From Vibrio navarrensis (lineage in GTDB: Bacteria > Pseudomonadota > Gammaproteobacteria > Enterobacterales > Vibrionaceae), in NCBI RefSeq assembly GCF_015767675.1, contig NZ_CP065217.1:2666001-2730000 (forward strand): DNA of 64,000 bases, written 5' to 3'. Position 1 is the stretch's first letter. Each line of letters starts with the position of its first letter. Below the pieces are notes generated by a model. It searched no databases. It saw nothing but the letters and a program-made list of their open reading frames with translations, and had not been told where the DNA came from. The translations under genes and the position numbers were made by a program. Of the stretch, positions 7,801 through 15,872 are shown in pieces.

Positions 7801-8785
7801 TCGGCGCATTCGGATCGTGCGGGTCACTGCCATTTTGGTGCTCCACGCCATTACTCAGCCCATCGCCATCGGCATCACCGTCTGGCGCATAGTCCGGATC
7901 TTTGCCATTTTTGATCCCATCCCCATCGAGATCGCCATTGCCGCCCAGCACCGGATCATTGGGGTTATGCGCATCAAAACCATTTTGTGCTTCTTCTTTA
8001 TCGGTCCAGCCATCGCCGTCACTATCCACGTCTGGGTTGCTGTCCGGATCGCCGCCATCAGGCGTGCCATTCCCGTTCTGATCTTCATCGCCATCGGTTA
8101 TCGGATCATCAGGGTTGAGCGGATCGCTGCCATTGCCGTACTCCTCGCCATTAGGAATGCCATCACCATCGGCGTCATCATCTGAGTCATAATCCTCGTC
8201 CGTGCCATTGGGCGTACCATCGCTATCTATGTCTTCTCCGCCACCGGGCAGTGGGTCATCCGGGTCAAGCGGGTCACTGCCGTTGGCATATTCATGACCA
8301 TTGCCGAGTCCATCGCCATCGGTATCGTCTTGCGGGTGGTAATCCTCGTCCGCGCCATTAGGTGTGCCGTCGCCGTCAATGTCCTCGCCGCCGCCGGGTA
8401 GCGGGTCATCGGGGTCATTTGGGTTGCTGCCGTGCTCATACTCTTCGCGGTTGGTGAGGTCATCGCCATCACTATCCGCATCGGAGTTGTAATCGGGGTC
8501 GATGCCGTTGGGCGTGCCATCGCCGTCGTGGTCTTTATCGCCAAACGGCACGGGATCATTCGGGTCGTGTGGGTTGCCGCCGTGGTCGGTCTCTTCACCA
8601 TTGCTGATGCCGTCGCCATCACTGTCACACGTGTAAGCGTAGGCAGAACAATGGCTATATGGCCCACTTGGTTGGCTCGGCATGCCGCCACCTTCACCGC
8701 CGCACGCCATCAATAGTAAGCTCATCATCAAAGGGGCCACTTTGGCCGCGCGCTGACGATGGGCATTGCGCTTTCGTTTATTCAC
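4880..8785 (-). CDS. Giant TSP3-repeat lipoprotein with Lcl/DUF1566 C-terminal domain
   Basis: This 1301-residue surface lipoprotein starts at a GTG at 8785, with AGGAAATAGATT as ribosome site. The lipobox (LLMAC) is shared with the 765-2978 protein, and the two share the first residues after it (GGEG..PSQ). The body is about twenty imperfect repeats of about 52 residues, each with two acidic Ca2+-binding-type loops (DxDGDGLSNGxEY..GSDP, DLDGDGTPNGxDxDY), giving a very acidic rod. An Ig-like domain (about 1120-1190) and an Lcl/DUF1566 domain (last 100 residues: MCSQRGYRLASKDELVALY, YWSST, YASCI) follow. No signals for a type I secretion or sortase system are seen. It is probably a long Ca2+-stiffened adhesin or stalk; function is inferred from architecture only. 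Confidence 0.85.
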   Translation of the reverse strand: MNKRKRNAHRQRAAKVAPLMMSLLLMACGGEGGGMPSQPSGPYSHCSAYAYTCDSDGDGISNGEETDHGGNPHDPNDPVPFGDKDHDGDGTPNGIDPDYNSDADSDGDDLTNREEYEHGSNPNDPDDPLPGGGEDIDGDGTPNGADEDYHPQDDTDGDGLGNGHEYANGSDPLDPDDPLPGGGEDIDSDGTPNGTDEDYDSDDDADGDGIPNGEEYGNGSDPLNPDDPITDGDEDQNGNGTPDGGDPDSNPDVDSDGDGWTDKEEAQNGFDAHNPNDPVLGGNGDLDGDGIKNGKDPDYAPDGDADGDGLSNGVEHQNGSDPHDPNAPMIGGGGDLDGDGIANGIDEDYDPEGDADGDGWSNREEYQASSNPTNPNVPVKAGDKDLDADGIVNGIDSDYDPDGDADSDGLSNWVEYRDGSSPTDANDPVYAGDQDLDNNGVVNGSDAGYRGSDDFDGDGLTNEAEYRAGSDPRDPNDPMAGGDKDDDNDGTPNGADGDYHPDGDADGDGLSNGEEHAAGSSPSNPNDPVSGGAGDLDKDGTPNGVDEDYQPGEDEDGDGRSNGEEYQSGSDPLNPNDPVEGGASDLDGDGLVNGIDPDYHSAGDADGDGRSNGAEYGAGSNPSNPDDPVRFGDKDHDGDGVVNGVDPDYAPSHDSDGDGQSNESEYAAGSNPADANSPVYAGDRDLDKDGTPNGSDADYDSNGDFDGDGLSNETEYRQGSNPADANSPVYAGNQDLDSDGTPNGSDSDYHGEDDFDGDGLSNESEYRQGSDPADGHDPLLGGSEDDDGDGVPNGIDPDYNPDADADGDGLSNGEENLAGSDPLDANSPIFAGDADLDGDGKPNGIDSDYNPNGDYDGDGLSNESEYRGGSDPANPNSPVYAGSQDLDGDGTPNGSDGDYQHDADADGDGLSNGAEYSSGSNPSDGNDPLYAGDQDLDGDGIVNGRDEDYQRSGDQDNDGVSNEAEYWAGSDPNDGNDPLYAGDQDLDGDGIVNGADLDYQPNGDFDGDGIHNQVEYIDGSDPRDANSPIPFGNEDLDSDGTPNGADADYNPDGDADGDGVSNLDEYQQGSDPTVKNVPTLSSLTLSASDIQPGQTVSASYTWQQNLGAPGEKVHYQWKTSAGVLLQQGDTSGGAIAAISLDEVGNYTLTVTPSNQAQVQGPALEEMVSVHGEAQAQITLPGVGVFYSPPTKAQADALGASYSLTTSELGLTWASFTQSQAQAMCSQRGYRLASKDELVALYNAYPTDRLNSEFHWPTTKVGYWSSTGGLEFGHYYRVFLSYGFYEGAETQTKLYASCISDV

Positions 8786-9000
8786 AATCTATTTCCTAAA
8801 ACTAATCTGTTTATCGATGATCTATTTTTTAATAAGACAAAAGCGACAGCGCTCGGTGGCATAAGTTGCCAAACCAAGCGGGAGTAATCACATCGCTTTT
8901 CAATGAAGTCAATTTTGATTGGCGCATTGTATCGATTTTGCGCATAAGGCTAATGGCTAAGAGGGAAAAAGCGGAAGCCAGTCAGTGTTTATTATTTTAT
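8786..9000 (-). promoter_or_regulatory. Upstream region of the giant TSP3 gene, interrupted by IS1634-type element
   Basis: This non-coding stretch holds the promoter region of the 4880-8785 gene. Its distal part (about 8928-9000) is a diverged relative of the upstream block of the OmpA-TSP3 operons: it shares a GATACAATGC-like motif, a CCGCTTT motif and the AT tract GTTTATTATTTTAT. The IS is inserted in that AT tract. Confidence 0.45.
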
Positions 9001-10762
9001 CCGTCATTCCGCAGCTAATTCCAGAATTTAAATAGTGTGATCTGGCGATCAGTTTTTCATAAAAACCACGACACCATCTTGACCGCGATCGACAGTTTTG
9101 ATCTATTACTGCTATTTGACGGTCTCAAAATATGTCTACCCATCCTGTTATTAAACGCTTAGATCACCTTGGTCTCATTGCCGCCTTTTGTCACGAAATT
9201 GGCCTGCCACGGATGATAGATGCCGTTATCCCAAAATATTCTGACCACAATGTTTCTCATGGTGACGCGGTATTGGCCATGCTCCTAAATGGACTTGGCT
9301 TTCATAGCAGAACACTGCACATGTTCTCGGACTTTTTTAAGACCAAGCCTGTGTCTAAGCTACTCGCCAAAGACATTGAAGCACACCACCTTACTGATGA
9401 TGTACTAGGCCGCACCTTAGATGCTCTATACGAAGCCGATGTCTCAGCGCTCTATCAGGTTATTGCTGAGCGTGTTGTTGATAAACTGGGCTTGACGACG
9501 GATTCTGTTCATCTTGATATCACTAGCTTCCACGTTGATGGTGAGTATGCACAAGATGAAAACACCAACGTCATTAAGCTTGTAAGAGGCTACAGTCGGG
9601 ATCATAGGCCAGAGCTTAACCAAGTGGTGCTTGAACTCATCTGTGAAAACCAAGCAGGTATTCCTGTTTACATGCAAGCACTGAGTGGCAACACCAATGA
9701 TGCCAAGGCATTCGCTGAAGTCACTAAAAGACACATACATTGCCTAAAAGCCGCGCAAAATAGTCGTTACTTTATCGCTGATGCCGCCTTGTACACCGAA
9801 GAAAGCATCTCCTCGCTAGATGAGCAAAATCAAAAGTTCATTACCCGTGTACCCATGACCATCAAGCTCGCAAAACAAGCACTGTTTGCGCTAGAGCCAG
9901 AGCAATTAATCGCTATTGATGATGGCTACTCAGGATGTTGGATAGACTCGGATTACGGAAAGGTCAATCAACGTTGGTTGCTCGTTCACAGTGAACAGGC
10001 CACCAAGCGGGAAGAAATCACTTTCTTCAAGAACTTAGAGAAAAACATAGCAAAAGAAATCAAAGCGTTGGAAAAGCTAAGTAAAAAACCATTCGCTTGT
10101 GAAGTTGACGCAGAATTAGCGTTTAACGATTTCAAGAAACAATCTGACTTACTAGGGTTTGAACAAGGCACTCTCATCAAACTGCCGACTTACTCTCATT
10201 CGGGCCGCCCAAAGACAGATGAAGCACCGACAGGATACCAATACTTTATCGAAGCCGCTCCCTTCACCGACCTAGAAAAAGTAAAACTGGCTAAGCTCAA
10301 AGTAGGCATGTTTATCCTCGCGACAAATGACACCGACAATGAAGAACTCACCATGACGGCTCTTCTAGCACATTACAAATCGCAACAAAAAGTCGAGCGC
10401 GGCTTCCGCTTTCTAAAAAGCCCTGAATTTTTAACCTCTTCCATCTTCTTGAAAAAGCCTGAACGCATTGAAGCGTTGCTAATGATAATGACGTTGAGCT
10501 TGCTTGTTTACGCCAGTTTAGAACACAAAATCAGAGAGCAACTCGCACAAACCGAAGCGTTCTTCCCAAGTATGGTAAAGAACAAGACGACCTCCAGACC
10601 GACGGCACGTTGGGTCTTCTTGCAATTCGAAGGCATAGATACGTTAGAAATCAACGGCCAACGGTTCATCACTGGACTTCAAGAGCACCAAACACAACTA
10701 CTCAAATTACTCGGTAGATTCTATGAGGTAGTTTATTCCTAAATTAGCTGCGGAATGTCGGC
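9001..10762 (+). mobile_element. IS1634-family insertion sequence (intact)
   Basis: Terminal inverted repeats are visible: CATTCCGCAGCTAATT at 9005-9020 and its exact reverse complement at 10742-10757, extending to the ends with one mismatch. TTTAT occurs just outside both ends (8996-9000 and 10763-10767), consistent with a 5-bp target duplication. Joining the flanks restores TTTATTATTTTATTAA, which is present at the equivalent place in the other upstream blocks. One uninterrupted transposase gene lies inside. The exact outer boundary could be off by one or two bases. Confidence 0.85.
9132..10742 (+). CDS. IS1634-family transposase
   Basis: This 536-residue DDE transposase has an N-terminal DUF4277-like region (about residues 1-110) and a DDE_Tnp_1 catalytic core. 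The acidic residues expected for catalysis are in VHLDITSFHVDG, FIADAALYT and the C-terminal QQKVERGFRFLKSPEF motif typical of this IS4-related family. The length is normal and there is no frameshift, so it may be active. The stop TAA overlaps the start of the right inverted repeat. Confidence 0.9.
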   Translation: MSTHPVIKRLDHLGLIAAFCHEIGLPRMIDAVIPKYSDHNVSHGDAVLAMLLNGLGFHSRTLHMFSDFFKTKPVSKLLAKDIEAHHLTDDVLGRTLDALYEADVSALYQVIAERVVDKLGLTTDSVHLDITSFHVDGEYAQDENTNVIKLVRGYSRDHRPELNQVVLELICENQAGIPVYMQALSGNTNDAKAFAEVTKRHIHCLKAAQNSRYFIADAALYTEESISSLDEQNQKFITRVPMTIKLAKQALFALEPEQLIAIDDGYSGCWIDSDYGKVNQRWLLVHSEQATKREEITFFKNLEKNIAKEIKALEKLSKKPFACEVDAELAFNDFKKQSDLLGFEQGTLIKLPTYSHSGRPKTDEAPTGYQYFIEAAPFTDLEKVKLAKLKVGMFILATNDTDNEELTMTALLAHYKSQQKVERGFRFLKSPEFLTSSIFLKKPERIEALLMIMTLSLLVYASLEHKIREQLAQTEAFFPSMVKNKTTSRPTARWVFLQFEGIDTLEINGQRFITGLQEHQTQLLKLLGRFYEVVYS

Positions 10763-10921
10763 TTTATTAAACCTACATAGACAACACAAAATGCACAATA
10801 AAATATATTTTAAAAAATAATAATCAGAATAAAAATGATAAATTCCAGAATAATATTTATTATAAATTACTCAGGGTGATTAGATATACCCATCCAACAG
10901 CAACCCAAGGGGCATGTGCGT

Positions 10922-11572
10922 TTATTGATAGGCCGTGGTAAAAATCGCCGTCGCGCTCACTAAACCGAGTTTATCGGGTGCTTGTCCATCTCGATTGTAA
11001 AGCTGCGCAGAGAAGCCAACCAAGGTTGAGTTGGTATCCCCAGGGACAATAGTTTGTCGCACGGACGAAGCAAAAGGCAGAATAGACGCGCCACTTTCGG
11101 TTAATACCTCAACACCAATGTTGCTCGGGCCATTTGATGCAAGGTTAACAAGCACATTGGGGTTACCATCGGTATAGCCTGAGGCGCTGACATCAACTAA
11201 GTACGTCGAGAGCAAATCCATACACGCTTGCGGGTTGGCGGGGCCAATCTTAAATATCACCCGCTCCCCGACCGCTCCGATACGTTGCGCAACTTGATCG
11301 CTGTCTAACGTAGGTAACGACACTACCCCAGAGGGGAGAAGCACATTGTTGGCATCATAGACGCGGGCATCACAAGTCGGCGCGATAAATTGGCCGGAGA
11401 AATTGAGCGTCAATCGAGTGATATCCTCTATCGCAAACGCGAAGTTTGCTTTCAAGAGCAACATCAGCGCACAGGTTATGGTTCTTTTCTGCTGACTGAA
11501 AGCACAAGAAGGTGGGATCTTCCATCTATGAATGCGTTGTTTCACTGTATATAAGGTTGGCAAATCCATCAT
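10922..11572 (-). CDS. Fimbrial minor subunit (chaperone-usher pilin)
   Basis: This is the last gene of the fimbrial operon, beginning nine bases after the adhesin stop. Its 216 residues include an unusually long N-region before the hydrophobic signal core (ALMLLLKANFAFA). The mature part has pilin features: a Cys pair (SGQFIAPTCDARVYD and PQACMDLL), Ig-like beta-strand spacing and a C-terminal aromatic-containing strand (ATAIFTTAYQ) of the type bound by PapD-like chaperones. It closely parallels the 17118 pilin (VGERVIFKIGPANPQAC versus VGDSVTFKIGPADPTAC). It is probably an adaptor or alternative shaft subunit. Confidence 0.8.
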   Translation of the reverse strand: MMDLPTLYTVKQRIHRWKIPPSCAFSQQKRTITCALMLLLKANFAFAIEDITRLTLNFSGQFIAPTCDARVYDANNVLLPSGVVSLPTLDSDQVAQRIGAVGERVIFKIGPANPQACMDLLSTYLVDVSASGYTDGNPNVLVNLASNGPSNIGVEVLTESGASILPFASSVRQTIVPGDTNSTLVGFSAQLYNRDGQAPDKLGLVSATAIFTTAYQ

Positions 11573-11581
11573 CGTGTCCCG

Positions 11582-12661
11582 TTAATTGTATTTAATCTCA
11601 AGTGTCACAGGAACACTGCGAAAACTGCCCACCGATGGATTCGGCTGCAACGCCCAATAGTTGACTTTGAAGTCGGCAGTCAGGCCAGTATAAGGTAACG
11701 TCTCCCCACTACTGATGTAAGCGTTATCAGCACGTTTCTTAATCACAAAACCCGCCGTCGAATTGGTTGAGGTGACCACTGGCGTACCCAAAGAGCTCAC
11801 TTCACTATACGTAAAGGTGATTTCGGTGTGGCTAAAATCTGCGCAGTTCTCCCCAGGGGTTTGGCTTGGAACCACAGAAAACGTTTCGCCGCTATACAGC
11901 GTTTTCGGTGGCTCACCGATGGTGCTATAAGTTGAGATAGTATCTAAAGCAATGGTTCCATTGTTCACTACAGGCGTACCGTTTGCGTCTTGAATTTCGG
12001 CGGTGCACGCAGCGGCGAGGGGCTCGACAATCGCCGTCGACAGATTCGGAACCCACGCACTATTCGTGTTCAGCGAAGTATATTGTTCGCATTTACTGAA
12101 ATCACTGCCACCTCGATCGGTCGGCATCAAACACAGATAGACCTTAGGATATTGAATCGGTGTAGTGTCGCCTGTCTTTGCGATTCGCACCAATTTAAGA
12201 TAATTATCACATACATAGTAAGTATGTCCTTGGCCGGCAGGTAACCAAAGTCGGCCTGGAGCGCAAAACGCATTTCCTCCTTGACCTGTCCTTCCAAAAA
12301 TAAAAGCGTAATCGTCATTGCCAGACTGTATGTAACCGTTATTTGTTGAACCCAATATATTATTGGCTCCATTACTGCTTGTACCGCCCCAGCATCCCCA
12401 GTAGCTGCCACTGGCAGGGTAATCTGTCTGGCCACTGGCAAAGGCAATCTCAACATTGGATGCTAATACATAGCTGTCATTAACATTGGGTAATAATTCT
12501 GGCGAAATACTGGGCAACGTATTATAAGGCTGCCCACCTAGGCGAAAACCTAAGGTGATACTGTAATCAGCCATACACACTGAACTAAAAAGATAAAAGT
12601 GAATACACAGGATATATTTTATATTCCCTCTAACAAATTCCAGTCTATTTTCCATTGACAT
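11582..12661 (-). CDS. Putative two-domain fimbrial tip adhesin
   Basis: The protein has 359 residues. The start at 12661 lies inside the chaperone gene (17-base overlap), which implies translational coupling. A signal sequence ends near SVCMA-DYS. The N-terminal half (about 30-210) is rich in Gly, Asn, Trp and Cys (YWGCWGG, APGRLWLP) and resembles a receptor-binding lectin domain. The C-terminal half (about 215-359) is pilin-like, with Cys residues (AACTAEIQDANG, GENCADFSHTEITF) and a final beta strand (SVPVTLEIKYN). The position after usher and chaperone and the two-domain length fit a tip adhesin. The receptor is unknown. Confidence 0.7.
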   Translation of the reverse strand: MSMENRLEFVRGNIKYILCIHFYLFSSVCMADYSITLGFRLGGQPYNTLPSISPELLPNVNDSYVLASNVEIAFASGQTDYPASGSYWGCWGGTSSNGANNILGSTNNGYIQSGNDDYAFIFGRTGQGGNAFCAPGRLWLPAGQGHTYYVCDNYLKLVRIAKTGDTTPIQYPKVYLCLMPTDRGGSDFSKCEQYTSLNTNSAWVPNLSTAIVEPLAAACTAEIQDANGTPVVNNGTIALDTISTYSTIGEPPKTLYSGETFSVVPSQTPGENCADFSHTEITFTYSEVSSLGTPVVTSTNSTAGFVIKKRADNAYISSGETLPYTGLTADFKVNYWALQPNPSVGSFRSVPVTLEIKYN

Positions 12662-13340
12662 TCACCTTATAATCCTTTTTACCACCAAAATCATCAATCA
12701 TATTTATTGTCATTTCTTTGGGGCAATCTTTAACTTTACTTAGAATATTATTCGTCCCTGGCATAATTAAATGATAGTAAGCAACATTTTCTTTTCCTAA
12801 TGAGTAATACAATGGAGAGAATAGGAATGGACTTTTATTCACGACTTGCAATACTCCTTGATTGCAGGTTGCCAATAGCTTTTCTTCTGCGCTATAGCGA
12901 TTTCCTAACGCTTTCGGCCTGTATATCATTTTCACCTTGATTCTTTGCGCAAAAACAACTGAAGGCGCATCGACCTCTGATTTCGGTGGGATCTCTTGCA
13001 CATTAAGCCAATATATGGATTCATGTTCTTGTGGCAGATTATCCGTAATACTCACGATATTTACGTTCGCTTTCCCCTTAGGGGCGATTTTTACCAAGGC
13101 AGGGCTAGCCGTGAAGTGACTTTCTCCGCTATAACCCGTTTTGCTATTGATATCAGTGAAAGGCTCTATCCAAATTTGTGCACCCATTGTTCGTTCACTT
13201 TTATTGGATATCGTGATCTCTTTTCGAGAAATTCCCTCTTCATAGATATATCTGGTGCCGTTTAATACCAACGCTGCGTAAGAAGGTACGCAGATCCACA
13301 GCAGGGACAGAGAAAATAAAGGCAAAATTCGTTTATTCAC
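12645..13340 (-). CDS. PapD-like periplasmic fimbrial chaperone
   Basis: This 231-residue protein has a Sec signal (VPSYA-ALVLNGTRYIY). Family hallmarks are present: the N-terminal Ig domain with GTRYIYEEG and a Lys/Arg pair, the F1-G1 region (FAQRIKVKMIYRP), and YWLNVQEIPP, the conserved signature of pilus chaperones. It stabilises subunits by donor-strand complementation and delivers them to the usher. The start overlaps the usher stop by eight bases. Confidence 0.92.
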   Translation of the reverse strand: MNKRILPLFSLSLLWICVPSYAALVLNGTRYIYEEGISRKEITISNKSERTMGAQIWIEPFTDINSKTGYSGESHFTASPALVKIAPKGKANVNIVSITDNLPQEHESIYWLNVQEIPPKSEVDAPSVVFAQRIKVKMIYRPKALGNRYSAEEKLLATCNQGVLQVVNKSPFLFSPLYYSLGKENVAYYHLIMPGTNNILSKVKDCPKEMTINMIDDFGGKKDYKVNVNGK

Positions 13341-15807
13341 AATTAACTACTCCTAAATTGTGTACTTTCGATGTTTTACTTACTTGCTTAAAACTCACTT
13401 CATCGAGCTTTATATTGCATATTCGCTTGTCGTTAATCGTCAGTGCTAATATTTTTCTTTCCACACTTTGCACGCTTTCAGAAATCAACACACCGTGATC
13501 GACACTCACATAGGCAATTCGCCCACTCGGTGTTTTTACATAATCACCCAATTCAAGCAGCCTGCCACTTAGGCGAATTTTCATAAAGTAACTGGCGGTT
13601 TTCTCAGCATTAAATTGAACCAAAGCAAACGTGCCTTTGCCTTGAGTGAAAGTTTCTCTCGACGAAGCGACAGACACATCACCCGGTAATTGTGCAACAT
13701 CAAGTTTGAGCTCTTTTTCCCGATAAGCGCTGCTATTGAGCATCAGGTAACCATTTTGATTGGTTTCAGTACCAAATTGTTCTACACCAGATAAATTGCC
13801 CAATTTAACCAGCGTTGGGTTCTCGCCACGGTTGGCCGAAGCAACAATGCCAGAGGGATTGCTATAACCCATACTGCCACCAACAGACATATAGAGATTG
13901 TCTTTAGACAGCGCCGCATAAAACTGGTTGTAATTGGTGTTGCCTTGCAATGCGAGAAAACTGTCTGATTCACCACTATGCCAATCGGTTTCGTTCGAGA
14001 CAGTATAATTTACCGATTGGTTAATCATGCCACTGCCAGACGCACCCGAGAGATAATTCCCATCACTGTCTCTGGATAAATAAGCAGACAGCGACGTTAG
14101 GGAAAATAAATCACTTTTCGCTTGCAGCGGAATGCTAAAATTCAGCGTAATAGCAGGTTGGTATGAACCACGATGATCATTTCTAGTGGCCGATGCGGAT
14201 AAATTATAAGTGATATCTTGTATGCCAAGGCGGCCAAAGAGTACCATGCTATAACTCTCTGCACTCCTCTCTGAGCGAATGCTATTGAGTCCGGGATGGT
14301 ATTTATTGTAGTTGTAACTCAAACTAATACTGTCTAAATATTTATATTTACTTTGCAAATTGAGTGACAAATACGTTTTAGAATCATAACCGGTGTAGGT
14401 GTAATTTTTATTTTCTTGATAAGACTTATAATCAGTAAATGACATAAATTCATCATCTAAATACTGATAGTGATTGATGTTTAAATTGAGCCAGTTGTTG
14501 AATCTATTGCTGTATTTTATCGCATAGGCAAGATTATTCCTGCTTTCTTGAAAACTACTTTGAGCTAAACTCAATTCGACATCGCTACCATTCGGAGTCA
14601 CCGTAGCCAGTCCAATTTCATTCGAGTAGTAGTTTTCGCCAATGACCGAAGTGAACGTTGGCGTCATGTAACCCATACCGTAGCCGAGATCTAAAAAGGC
14701 CACCGCATCTTCTATCGTGCCATTACTTCTTTTATATTTACCAAGAGAGAAATGGTAGTCGACTTCCCCACTAGGCAATAAAGCCGCTTGCGCTGGTATA
14801 GTAACCAGCTTGCTACTCTTTTTACCAGATTGTCCTTCTTCTACCACCTTTATCTCACCCGAACCGGGTGGAGTAATATCATCAAAACGATAGGGGCCCG
14901 CTTCGACGTAGCGCGTAGTTAATAGAATGTCGTTGTAATAAAACTTGATGGTTGAGTTTTCACTCACCACACCAGTAATAGGAATTAAAAATCGCTTACG
15001 TGATTCAGACCACATATCGGAATCGGTATTCATGCTCACACCACGAATAGGGAATCCCGAGGTTAACGTCCCCCCTTGGGTGTAGAGATCACCCGCTCTT
15101 AACTCAGACTGCAAGTCATAAAGCGGCACTGCGACATAAGCTTGGCTAATATTAAATCGATCACTCTCTGAGTCAGCATAATAGGCGTCAGCATAGAAAC
15201 TGAAATCATTAACGTTAGCTTGAGCTTGTACATTTGCTGAAAGCGTATTACTGCGATCTTTATTGTAATCATTGTAATTTAATTCGTAGTTGAGCAACAT
15301 TCCATCAATTAAATTGGCATGCACTCGCTCTTCTAAGCTTCTCTCTTTGTCCTTGAGGTATTTATCTGGAATAATATAATTTACACTCAGGTTTTGCGTG
15401 TTCATTTCCCATCGGGCATTGAGTAGCCGTTCAATTTCTCCACAATCAAATTCGTGGCGTTTTACCTTTGCTTTATCGTTCAGAGCAAGTTTATCACTAA
15501 AGAAAATATCAGAATTCTTACACAGCGTGGTAACACCTTGCTGCTCCTTTATCTCCACCATTACATTGTCGATGTAGGTGTTATTAACGTAAAAGTTAAC
15601 ACTATACTTACCCGGTAAAATAGCATTGGACTGAAAGTATTCGCTGATTTTTTCTTGGCTGTCCTTATTGTCGCCATCTTTAGTAAAAATAAAGCGACTA
15701 TCAAAATCTTCTTCTGCACCTATAGCAGAATAACTACACAAACTACAGAGCGCAATCAGAATGAAAGCGAATTTAAAATCATCTTGATATTTCATCTCAA
15801 TATACAC
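13333..15807 (-). CDS. Outer-membrane fimbrial usher (FimD/PapC family)
   Basis: The frame encodes up to 824 residues. An ATG at 15795 (codon 5) is the likelier start; the first codon of the longer frame is GTG. The signal ends near YSAIGA. Usher domains appear in order: the N-terminal periplasmic domain (FNSNAILPG-type motif, here SNAILPGKYSVNFYVN, and a Cys pair at TLCKNSD/FDCGE), a 24-strand barrel with plug (PITGVVSENSTIKFYYN), and a C-terminal domain (KLVTIPAQ.., SYFMKIRLSGRLLELGDYV, CNIKL). Length is typical. The base composition of the central part is AT-rich compared with the flanking TSP3 genes, consistent with separate acquisition. Confidence 0.93.
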   Translation of the reverse strand: MYIEMKYQDDFKFAFILIALCSLCSYSAIGAEEDFDSRFIFTKDGDNKDSQEKISEYFQSNAILPGKYSVNFYVNNTYIDNVMVEIKEQQGVTTLCKNSDIFFSDKLALNDKAKVKRHEFDCGEIERLLNARWEMNTQNLSVNYIIPDKYLKDKERSLEERVHANLIDGMLLNYELNYNDYNKDRSNTLSANVQAQANVNDFSFYADAYYADSESDRFNISQAYVAVPLYDLQSELRAGDLYTQGGTLTSGFPIRGVSMNTDSDMWSESRKRFLIPITGVVSENSTIKFYYNDILLTTRYVEAGPYRFDDITPPGSGEIKVVEEGQSGKKSSKLVTIPAQAALLPSGEVDYHFSLGKYKRSNGTIEDAVAFLDLGYGMGYMTPTFTSVIGENYYSNEIGLATVTPNGSDVELSLAQSSFQESRNNLAYAIKYSNRFNNWLNLNINHYQYLDDEFMSFTDYKSYQENKNYTYTGYDSKTYLSLNLQSKYKYLDSISLSYNYNKYHPGLNSIRSERSAESYSMVLFGRLGIQDITYNLSASATRNDHRGSYQPAITLNFSIPLQAKSDLFSLTSLSAYLSRDSDGNYLSGASGSGMINQSVNYTVSNETDWHSGESDSFLALQGNTNYNQFYAALSKDNLYMSVGGSMGYSNPSGIVASANRGENPTLVKLGNLSGVEQFGTETNQNGYLMLNSSAYREKELKLDVAQLPGDVSVASSRETFTQGKGTFALVQFNAEKTASYFMKIRLSGRLLELGDYVKTPSGRIAYVSVDHGVLISESVQSVERKILALTINDKRICNIKLDEVSFKQVSKTSKVHNLGVVNCE

Positions 15808-15872
15808 CCTGAATACTTTTCATATCATGCAATGAATGCCATCAAACTTTGTCGTTATTTAAAACTTTGTCG

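Noticed and set aside
4880..8785. Giant TSP3 protein as an RTX/type I secreted adhesin
   Set aside because: It has a lipobox, no nonapeptide RTX repeats and no C-terminal secretion domain, and no ABC/HlyD/TolC genes lie nearby.
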